Both the position numbers and the translations under genes were made by a program. Below, in pieces: positions 45,301-57,300 of a stretch of 64,000 nucleotides of DNA. Under the pieces are notes generated by a model. It had not been told where the DNA came from and did not search any database. It was given only the letters and a program-made list of their open reading frames with translations. Numbering within the stretch: position 1 is the stretch's first letter; every line of letters starts with the position of its first letter. The DNA is from Plumapathes pennacea (lineage: Eukaryota; Cnidaria; Anthozoa; Antipatharia; Myriopathidae), in the NCBI GenBank assembly GCA_964036295.1, contig OZ038462.1, positions 29,970,855 through 30,034,854 on the forward strand, written 5' to 3'.

Positions 45301-48300
45301 CCGAGAGTAATTCTTGGAACAGATAATATTCTCGGACAATTTTCCATGCATATTTCCTTGCCAAAAGTAGTTTATTGTTTATTTAATCACAGTGTTAGGT
45401 TCTGATTGGTTGACAAAGCAACCAAGTCTGAAATATCACACAATTTATTATTATCTTTGACAGTCATCAAAAATCACTCTACTCTACTAAGTTGTTGTTG
45501 TTGTTGTTTTTGCCTGTGCTGTTTGTTGCAGTACTATCATTGTGGCTAATTTCTGTTCTTCTGTTCTATTCTGACATCAGCTGAGGCTTTAAAGGAGTTT
45601 GGTCAACTTATATCATCAGTGGAGGATGAGAGGGAGAGAATGGTAAGACATAATACTCCCAAAAACAAGTTAGTGTGACAGCTAACTAGGTTAAAATTAA
45701 TGTCAAATACCTTAACAATATTGAATGTTTTTCTTCAGCTTCATCTTGCTGCTTCACAACTGATAGGACCATTAGAATCATTCAGGAAAGAGCAAATAGG
45801 AGGAGCTAAGGTGAGAAGCTGGCCTGATTACTTAGATAGATCTATCCACCTACACTGATCTGGACAAACACCCCTGTATCCATGTCTCATCTCCTATTCT
45901 CCTGCATCTCACACCAACCTACCCTTTCCACCACCATCTCCCACAAATTTCCATGTGGCCTGGTCTCAGAACTTGACTGTTGGTTTTAGGAGGAGAAAAA
46001 GAAATTTGATAAGCAGACAGAGAAGTATTGCATGTCAGTCCAAACCTATCTGAACATATCACCCAAAAAGAAAGAGGGCCAACTACAAGAGGTAGGTGCT
46101 TTGAGCCATTGATTTTTATTGAGCCTTAACTGTTTGCTTGAAAACATAAGGCTAGCACATACTGTATCAAAGTAGTTGTTACAGTAAAATCTCGCTATCT
46201 TAAACTCTCAAGGGAATCGAGAAATAGTTTGAGATAGCGGGGCATCGAGATAGTGGGGTTCTATCAAGGGGGAATTTCTATCAAGTTTGTTTTCAAGAGA
46301 AATCAAATTCTGTTTGAGATAGCAGGGACTTCAAGATAACCGAGTTCAAGATAGCGGGGTTCTACTGTATAACATTTAGGCTACATTTACACTATACCAG
46401 ATAAGATTTTGGGCTGTTACAAAATCCTATCCAGTACAGTGTAAGTACAAGGCTAGAGTGCCTTTGTCATAATCGATGAATGTAATCAGAGCATCCTGAA
46501 AACCTATCTGATATGGGATGTACCACTTTCAGAAGCACAGAGGAGCAACAGCTCGCCATTCCAAAAACAACTCAGAAAACAGTGTAGCATATGTAAGCAA
46601 AAGGCCTATCTGGTATGTTTTCTCACACACCGCTGGGAGCTATGTCAGCCGAAATGTGCAACAACCATATGTAAGCAGAAGGCCTATCTGGTATGTTTTC
46701 GCGACGCTATGGAAAGCTATCCAGCTAGTGTAAACTCAGCCTTATGTGTTAGATCTAAACCTGCTTTGATGAAGTGTACAGTTATTGTGATTAACACTGT
46801 GGTTTATTTTACTCAGGCTGACCAAACACTTCGGATGGAGAAGAAATACTTTCATCAAACGGCACTAGATTATGTTTTCAAACTACAGGAAGTCAATGAA
46901 AAAAAGAAGTTTGAATTCGTGGAATCAGTGAGTACTTGTTGTCATGTTATTTACAGTACATCTAGTACATAAGATGGTCTTGATATTGTTTCCAAATTAG
47001 ACTGTTAGAAATGTTCTTGTTTTCATTCTTGTCATCTTTTTTATCTTATCCCCGAACGAAGTGAGGGAAATACTCACGACACTAATGCAGCAATATTATA
47101 CCGCCTACTTGGGGACTCCAAGCCTGTCGCCATCTCGAAATTTAACGTTGTCTGTCAGTCAGTCAGTCAGTCAGTTTGTCAGTCAGTCTGTCGTACGACT
47201 TTAGGCGCGGTTACCCCGCTAACCAATAACAAAGGCCGGATCGATCACGTGTGCCCTGTTGTTTTACTCGGAATAACTTAGAGATGAGATTTGAATGAAG
47301 CATTTAGATTTGAACGAAGCAACAATATATTGTAGCTGCGTTCACGAAAATGGAAAACTTAACTGAAAAACTTGAAACACAACAGTCTCGCGAAGCTCGT
47401 CTTCAAATGAGAAGGGAACAGGCACGAGCAAGGCGAAATCGTGAAACGAGCGAACAACAGCGCATGAATGCCGATCGAAAGCGACATGAACAGAAACGGG
47501 TAATGCAGACAACTCCGTAAAGAGAACAGCGCTTGAACGCAAATCGGAAACTTCAGGAGAAAAAGCGGGCCGAAGAGAAGACTCCGCAAATTAAGACAAC
47601 AGCGCATGAATGCCGACCAAAAGCGACATGAACAGAAGCGGGAAACACAGACAACTCCGCAAAGGGAACAGTGCTTGAAAGCAAATCGGGAGCTTCGGAC
47701 GCCGTTTTGTGTTAAACTCAGATACTTATTTAGAAAGGACAAGCAACAAAGGTTAGTCAGTGGAAATCGAACAATTACCGTGACAAATATATATTTTGTA
47801 ACTCGATCACTTCAAGAATGTATTAAAATCTGTATGCTGATCATTTTCCCTCGAAGTATTGTTTTACTACGCTTCTGTCGCCAGTTTCGGCTACCGTATT
47901 TGCTCAGAGCAATCGGAACTTGGAGTCTTGAATAATTTAGTCAGATGTCTTATTTTTCTGTAATCTGACACTCGGTGATTGCAGCGAAAATTGTTCACAA
48001 GCCCTTAGAAGTATTACTGGGTCTGAAGCCCGTGTATAATTTGAAGTAAACTGTTCAAGTTTTGCTTTGATTCTGGGAGAAATTTTGCTGTTTTGAGTGG
48101 GTTCAAATACAAAACAATTCGAGCCTATTAAATATGCATACCTGAGTCTGGTGCATGCAGTAGTAAAAACAAATCGCACAGGAAGCCTATTATTGTACTG
48201 CCTATGAATTCGAAATTAGAAAATCAGTGTTCCTTTTTTCCCGTACTATGACGGCCGACCAACTTCAAACTTTGAGTATTAAATTTCGAGAACGTGCTTG

Positions 48301-51300
48301 GCAGACTGTATGAATTAATTTGACGTGCCGACCATGGGAAATACGTACTTCGTCACGCAATCGATTCTTTTTTCAACGCAAAAGTATAACACACACCATT
48401 CTTTTTCTCCTTCCTTTGCGTGTAGCACTTGAGTTCGAAGAAAAGATTGAGTCAACATTTCGGTAAAACAAAGGCTACTCTTATTGGGAGTTACCAAAAG
48501 TAAAAGTCCCATCAATGGCAGAGTGAGGGGGTATATGCGATTATCGTATTTCTAGTTTAGTGATTAACAGTTCAAAAAAAAAAAAAATAGTATGCCACTG
48601 TCATGCACGCTTACAGCTAAGCGCCCTCCCTCTGGAGCAAAATTTAAAAATGTATGCCCAGGGTGCTTATTCGAGGAAATACAGTTAATGCACCCCCTGG
48701 GGGCACTTCCTTAGATTAAGTATGGGGTGTACCACTGAGTCCCTGTGACCCTGACCCTGTTCCAGAGTAAAGAAAGGCGATTTTGTGACCCTGTTCCAGA
48801 CAAATGGTGAAAACAGATACCCTGTTCCAGACTCCACAAATCGGAAATGGCGGCTTAAATAAACATGTGGCGTTGTGTGATTTAAAGCAACAGTTCAGAG
48901 CTGTTTTGCAGCAACATACTTGACTATAAATCAGACTGAACAAAAAATATACCCTGTCCCAGAGAGAAGCAATGATTTGTATACCCTGTTCCAGATTTGG
49001 AGAGGCGAAAAGTATACCTTGTTGGGTGGCTCATATAGCCCATGTGTGGGAGGATGCATCCCTCCTTGTACATACAAAATTCATGGCAAATACTTTTTTC
49101 CACTGAAAATAGTGGAAGTGCATAATATTAAAGGTTTTCCTAATATTGTATGTGGGTCCATTGCAAAACAAAATCTTACATAGTGCACTTTGTATTATTT
49201 GCAGCTGTTGTCTTTTGTCTATGGCCAGATGACATTCTACCACAGTGGTAAGTTCCTGTGGGATACTTTTTCCCCCCTCACCTTTCTATATTATACTTTA
49301 CAAAACAAAGAAGTGAATGAAAGGTATGAAAAACTCTGCTACACTCTCCACCTTGGTCTTTTCACACTGACCACTGTCACTTGAGTGCATGCGCAGACTG
49401 CATTACACCGCTCTTGGTTGTTAACATAGTGAATTGATTTTTGCTAGTGATTGCCATTGTGAAAATAGTATTTTTGTCTGTCTTTGTTTCTAGGACATGA
49501 GGTATTTTCTGACTTCATGGAATATCTCAGAGATCTTCAGCTTCGACTTCAAAATGTAAGTTTACTGTCAGCACTGCTGAGGCAATTAAGGTGGTTAAAA
49601 TTGATGTACAATGGAAAGCTAGAGTAGTATATGGGAGATATACATGGTTTTGGACTATGTCATCATGGAAAAAGCTGTATGATAAATCGACTGAACGATG
49701 TTAAGAAATTTTGCCTGTATTTTTGAATGTCAGTCCTTTGTCAGAGCTCTACTGACAAATGTCAGTAACTGTCAGTGCTGCCAAAGCTGATTTACATTAC
49801 AAAGTATTACTTTAGCTTATAACTCAGTTTCAGTCTCTTGCTCTTATTTGTCTGGCTGTAAAGTCTAATATTTTTATCTTTCAGACTAGAGAAAGATTTA
49901 ATGCGACAAAAGAACAGGCTCAGAGTTTGATGAACAAAGTCCAACAGGTAATCCTGCTCACCAGATAACATTTCTACAGTCCTGGTCAAACATTAGTGCA
50001 TTGTAGATGCACAAACAATAATAATATTATAATAATAGTATTATAAAACAAATGCAGTAAGGAACAATAATAGTATTATAAAACAAAATTTGTTTTGCAG
50101 TAAGGGGTAGAAAAGGTCAAACCACAAGAGGCTGAGATCTTGTGTCCTCTCCTTCACATGCTTAGAGTGTAGGTGTTTCCTAATGTGTGCCAATTTTTAA
50201 CTTGTAGAAAGCCAACAGCGGTGAACTTCAGTACCTCGGAGCTCACACAAGACAAGGATACCTTTATGTACAAAAGAAAGGTGGATAAATTTCTTTATTG
50301 AAGTTACCAGCTGGGGATTGAGATCCTCCCTTTACAGATAAAGTAGAGGGAGGTTGAAATGGGAACAAGAGGGGAGGAGTGAAGAAACAAAGCAAAGAGG
50401 CTCAGACAGGAAAGCAAGGATGGGCAGACAGACAGACAGAAGAGTGATTTATAGCTAGTTTTGGACTGTGTCAGCATGGAGAGAGATGTATAATGACAGA
50501 AAATAAAATGGTGTAACAGAGCAAGTGCAAATGAGAGAAGGAGAGGTGGGAGGTTTTTGTCTCAGTGATAGGGTGGATGGAGACCACATTAGAAAGGCTA
50601 ATGCTGGAGGGTTTGACGTACATTTGGTACACATGATTGGTGAAAGCTACTATTTTGTCTCTGCACTACCAGCAACTATTGGCACAAGCACCTGGAACAA
50701 ACACTATTGCATGTACACCAAGGAAAACAAGATTCTTACAATGATTCCATACACACAGACACAAGCTGGAAGACTGGTAAGTTTGTGCTAAACTTCATAA
50801 CTCTGTATGAGCTTTACTAATACCTTCTGTGAGAATGTTAGGGTATTTCCAGGGTTGTTCTTTGTGATCAGTTTTTGTTATAGAGCAATGTTGCTGTCTG
50901 ATTTGAAGAAGTTCGATGTAATAGTCAGTAACTGACTTAACTGCTAAGTTTGCTGTCTCTTTCATTTTGCAGACAGCATCAACTGACACCATGGTAGTAA
51001 CATCTTGCACAAGGTATATTGGAAACAAGCCTGTAGTCCCTGTGATATTAGATCAATTTTTCTTCTGGCAAGTTTTGAGGATGATGGTCAGGTTACTGTA
51101 CCTGTTTTCTCTTTCTCCTTATCCAGGAGGCCGACTGACTCTATTGACAGGAGGTTTTGTTTTGACATCACTGCACTTGATAGGTAATAAATAAGATATC
51201 TAGTGACAATATTGTGTAGCATTCCCAACCTTGGCTTTTTCTAAATGTCAAAGTGTAAATCTTGCATCCTAGAGTCAGTAATCACCCATCCTGTATTGTA

Positions 51301-54300
51301 CATGTGGTAATACAGTGAACAGCATAATGATTTTGTAAGACTGGTTGCACTGTTAGAATAAGTAATAAAATAATGTTTGCGGGTCCATTTATTGTGCAGG
51401 AATCAGCCAATTCTCTTACAAGGTTTGGATGAAGAGGACAGGAAGCTGTGGCTTCAAGTAATGGATGGAAAAGAACCAGTGAGTCCCAAGACTTTTGATA
51501 TTTAGGATGTTTTCGTTGGTGCTTTGTGTGGCATTTGTGGGATGAGTTTATTGCAGTTACGGTGTCTTCCTTCTGTGTCAGACCAAACTGCTTCCTCAAA
51601 CTGCAGTCACTGTTTCCTCCAGGATCAAGCTGTTCTGTGTAGATCATTTGGCGTATTATTATCATTATTTTTATCAGTTGTAGAATTTCTCCGATCAAAC
51701 TGTCTATACCACTTTGGAACATGTTTTGAGTTTACAAGCATTTGGCTAACAATTCTCACATTTTGTTTTAGATTTACTTGGATCCTCATATGATACCATC
51801 AGCTGCTGAAGGTAAATGCATCTGGTAGAATTAATGGCATGAGTGATAATGGCCAAGGCAAGCTAAATGTGTTTAAGCAGTTCTCCGATTTCTTTGACTG
51901 TCAAAAACCATAACCAAAGAACTGTAAGTACACTGCCAATCACAGAGGCTGTAAGAAACATTTTCAACCAATCAGTAGAGCTCCAAAATAATTTGCATTT
52001 GGTTTCACTTTGATGAAGAAACCAATCAGCAGTTCAATAAAAAATGCTGATTGAACGGGCTTTCATGAGAAGATTACAAGATTCTTTTTTTTTTCTTCCT
52101 GATTAGCCAAGAATGCAACCAAATTCATTAGGAATGATCCAAAAGTATAGCAAATATAAGACCAAAGTAATCACACAATTGTGATCGCAGTGATCCACAG
52201 AATGCTCTATAACTTCGTGAGTACTGGGCCCGGTTTTTCAAAGCACGATTAGGCTAATCCTGGATTAGGTGTAAACTTTCTTGTCATTTATAAGCCTGAA
52301 AATGTGAAGATTTTGTCCTGCAACGATTTCCTTGATACGTATTCAGCTAAAACAAGCTTTTTAATCCATATTTGAACAAAACCCTTCATTTTATCGGCAG
52401 AGAGGTCATCAGAAAGAATTTCGTTAATCCTGGATTAGCTTAATCGGCTTTCGAAAAACCGGGCCCTGTATGTTACTGTGGATAAAAAAGCCATTTTTCT
52501 CCTTTCTGTTTCCTCAGATGAGTCCAGTGCACTTGGTGAAGTATTTATTCGTAATTGCATCAAAGCTATCGAATATCGAGGTAGGGTGAAGAATTATTTG
52601 TTTGTTTGTACTTTGAACTGCAGTGACAATGAGCACTGACATACCACTGAATAAAAAGTACTAAAATAATATTATAAAATTATGTAGATTGTTTATGCAA
52701 GACTTGTTTTCTATTATCTTGACCAATACTTAAATTAATTGTGAAGTGATTGGTAATTTTATCTTTGTGCTTGTCTGAGCTACCCACACTACCCAGTCTA
52801 TCTTCTCAACCATCACTGACCTAACATAAGGAACTCACACACTCATTGAAAAGAATAGGGGAATCTCCCCTGTGGTGTGATCTGTCCTTCCTACTAATGA
52901 TGTAGAGGGCCACCCTACCCCCTCCAAATACTGATACTTAATAAATAAATTGTTATAGTACTCCACAGTTTTGAAAAACTGGGAGGTGGGTTATCACATC
53001 AAGTGAAATAATACTTGTGTGATTTTTGCTTTCCACCCCAAGGCATTACAGATCAAGGTCTGTACAGAATTGTTGGCGTTGGCTCCAAGGTGCAGAATCT
53101 GCTGTTCCAGTGTGTTGAGCAGAAGAGAGTGAATGAAGTGAACCTGTGTGATGAGGAGTGTGAGTGGGAAGTGAAGACCATCACCAGTGCACTCAAGCAA
53201 CACCTCAGGTATAAACAAGTCTCTACTCAGTGGAAAGCTACAATGGCGCCCAAAATAATTATGTTGATATATTGACACATGCTTTAAATTTAGTTTTTTT
53301 TTTTTTTTTTTTTGTCCAAATTACCGTGCCTTGAGTCATTCGGTTCCAGAGAGAACTGCTTTTGAATCCCCCCCCTCCCCGTTTTAATGTTGTAGCTTGA
53401 GTTTGGAATAGTTCCGGTAAGATTTTGACGGAAAACCTTGGCTAAATAGTTAATTTATCAACATTGAATGTGGGGAGGGGGGAATGTGTCAACAGTTTTG
53501 TACGCGGTTGTAGTACTGTACTTGGAAGAACTAATTTTTGACTGCACGTCGGCGTAGAAAGACTTATGATGAATCGACTAAAGGTTGATGTGTGAAAACT
53601 GGACGTTTGAACTGACGTCTCGTCCTTGGTGAATACAATACTTTAAGATTACTTTTCTTTGCAGAAACATGCCACAGCCTCTTTTCACGTATGAGTATCA
53701 TGAAGATTTTCTTAATGCTGCAAGTAAGTACTGTATGGTGTTGTTGTGTAAATTCCAAGCTCACTGCCTGATCAGCAGCAGCACAAGGGAAAAAGAAAAG
53801 CACAGACACCGGCACCAGAGAAATATTTATTTACTAACTATAAATGGAAACATCAACTTCTTGCAACTGGGAGAACACTAAAACGGAGTTTGTGAGCCTT
53901 GCGTTTGCATTCATACTGAATTGTTTGCCTTCTCTGAACTACAGCAATCTTGCGAAGTCGTCAGTACGGAATTGTTCTCTTTTTCTTTTCTAACTTCCCT
54001 ATAGCCTGCGAGTACGGTCGTCGTCGGGGTTCAAAAGCTGCCCGACGGGAGACGGCCGCATTCGCAGGCTAGCTTTCCTATTTTGTGTACCAGTGAATCG
54101 TGGCCGCAAGTTATCGAGGACTGGGGTAAACAGCATGTCAACGTCAACAAACACTGCGACACTGCGTTGCTGCTGTGTACTGATTCCAGGTTATTACTGC
54201 CGGTTTATTTCAGAAATGGAAACAAATGAGAAGAGAGTAGAAGTGCTCAGGAAATTGCTGGAAGTTCTTCCCATAGATAAAAAGGAAATGATTCAAACCA

Positions 54301-57300
54301 TCATGAGGCACCTGAAAAGGTATGAGATGTGAAAACGTCAGTGCAACCTGGATATATCTGATCTCGACTGAAACTATGCGTTGTTCCATTAAGCCTTTTC
54401 ACTCCCAAGAGTGACCAACTTCAATCTTTTCCTTCAGTTTCTCACAAGAAATATATCATACAGAAAGGAGAACTTGACTTTTGATAATTTGCTCACATGA
54501 AATCTGACTGAATTATCAATTATCACTACATCACTCATGAATTTTATTCTTAAAAGGTTGGGAAAATCTGTATTTTGAGTTTGGGAGTGATAGGGTTAAT
54601 AATGACGTTATAGCAGAGATGAATCCTCGCCAGTTCATTTCAACAACTTGTTCAATATTTGTCGAAACCGTTTGATGCGGCCTTTCAACAACGAAAGCTG
54701 TTCATTGTTTGACTTTGTTAAACTGCACATGAGCAGACCATTAGTTGTTGGCAGTTGTTTGCAGGTGACGTAAAATGGTGGTCCCTCGAACAGAGTGATC
54801 AGATGCAAACTTCTCTTTTCGATTCACATTCAGTTTCTGATGTAGAAAATGCACGCGATCTCTTGCTTGGGTTCAAACTGATCAAGACTCAATTCTTCAC
54901 ACTGTGCTCATGCATTTTGTTCAGGGCAGATTAGGAGAATTATAAACTTGATCCCATAGCTAACACGTGTGTTTTCATTTCTCAGAGTTGCGGCACATTC
55001 GGCCAAGAACCTCATGGCGGCCAGCAACCTCGGTGTGGTTTTTGGGCCGACGCTGATGAAGTCTCGTGAAGAGACCATGGCGGCCATCATGAATCTGAAG
55101 TACCAGAGCATCGTGATAGAGCTGATGATTAAAGAATATGACAGTGTAAGTGAACAGGCGGGACGGAGCACCTTCTGGTGATAATGGCGCCGCGCGCTTT
55201 CACGTCGTCTCCGTTGGTCAGCATTCATCACTATTATCATATTACCAGAGTAGTATAGCAGCTGCGGGAAGCCTCTTTTTGATGGGTTTCTATGTGTAGC
55301 AAAGTTTAGAGTTATGGATTTTGTTTGGTTCTTTAACTCATTATTTTGTTGATCAATGGTGCAAGACCTTACTAGGGGTGCTATATTTTCCAACCATGTT
55401 GAAGAGTGGTCAAAGTCGCATGTTATGGATTCTTGTTTGGTTTTTTAACTGATTGTTTTGTTGACCAAGGGTGTAAGACCTTGTGAGGGTTTCTATGTTT
55501 TCCAACCTTGTTAAAGTGTGGGCAAAGTCACTTCGGCAACTCTTAATTTTGTTTCTTATCTTTACATTTCGTTTTTTTTTTTTTTTTTTTTTTTTTGTTT
55601 TCCAGATATTTGGACCAGATAAAGAAGGTGATGCGGAAACCACATCAGACTCACTGGATTCGGTGCCCACCACTCCAACAACAACGAAACCTAAACCTCC
55701 TCCCAAAAACTTCGTGCAGACCAATGACTCAGGTCCAGCGGTTTACCGAGCACCGAGACCCGCCCTCGCTTCCAAGCCAGTTATATCTGCAAAGTCTTAC
55801 CCTGCACCTGCCCCTCCCCCACCCGGAGGGAAGCCGGTTGTGGCGCAGAGAAGGCTACGGCCCAGGCCACTAACGCCGTCCACAGGTGAGGCCCGACCTC
55901 GCAGCCAATTCAGTGTTTTTGTTTATATCTAGTTGGAAACGTGTAAAAAATATCCAAAGCTGAATTTGGTTCCCAGCACGGAAAAAGTGTCCGTCGTGCG
56001 TACATGTGTTTACTGCGACTGGGTAGTTAAATCAAAGTCTTCTCGCCGATGCCAATGAGCAGTTGCGACGGCTGCGTCACAAAAGAGTTTATTGTGATTG
56101 ACTACGCGCAGTTACGACGAGCAGTTATTGATTTGATCGATCTCTCATCGATAAGTTAGCACGGTTTTAGATTAAAACATAGTGTTTACCTACGCATCCA
56201 CAGTAGACACACATTTAATTATGATAAATTAGGTAAGTAGCACTTTTATGGCAATAGAAACTAATCTTCTCAAACGAGTCGGATGGAAATGGTTACTAAT
56301 TCATCTTTCGACTTTTGGGGGCCCTAAACAGTTGCGGCTGCTAAATGCTTTATAATGCAAAGGTCACTTTCACTAGCGTTCTATACCCGCAGTTCACATG
56401 ATGAGCTTTGTCAATTACAAACAAATGTAATTCTCCTGACCGTTTGAGAAGAAACTGTGTGAATGGTGTGATGAGAAGTGATAGTTCAATCAGCTTTCAT
56501 CCGAGCCAGTTGTCAGCTGCAACGTTCTCCATGTTGCACCGAAATAATTGTTTTTCCAATTTCCAATTTTCTGATAAGGATCTGATGAGGACGAGCAAAA
56601 TGGGATGTACACGACGATAAACTCAACTTCAACACCAAATTTAGCACTTGGTAAGTAACATCAGTTTTTTTTTTTTTTTGTTGGGGAGGGGGGGGGGGGG
56701 GGGGGTAGTAACAGCGAGTCTAGTTATTCTATTGCCCTCTTCTCCGGCTCACTGTTTCGGGTGAGCCTTATTCTGTCTATCCCTGCACGGGTGAGCCTTA
56801 TTCTGTCTATCCCTGCGCGGGTGAATCAAAGGAGGAGGAAGGGAGGGATTTTAGTCGAGAAATGTGAACCCCCTGAAGTTATAAGGGCTGATTCAACGAA
56901 TTTTAAAGATGACTATAGGAACAAAGACTTTCTGTCCTGCTGATCTTTATTTATGTCTATTATTTTCTTTTTTAAAGTTCGTTAACGTTCAATTTTTTTT
57001 TTTTTTTTTTTTTTTTTTGACCGTCGGCAAATTTTAGCTCCAGGCAATCCAAAAGAATACAGCGCCCCTGTATCACCAAGAGGAGTGAAGAAAGACGGTG
57101 AGCAAGTCTTAACGTCTTTCACTCAAATTTACGATTTGCTAAATTTAGGTTCGATTTTTTACAGTGAGACCCCCAGCCCCTCCTCCCAAGAAACCGGAAG
57201 TTGTGTAAGTAACTGCCTCGCAGAATGAGTGGAAGTAATGTTGTGGAGTTAGAACCGTGTTTTCTTGACTGTTGCCCGTGTCGTTTGTTTTCACGTCGTT

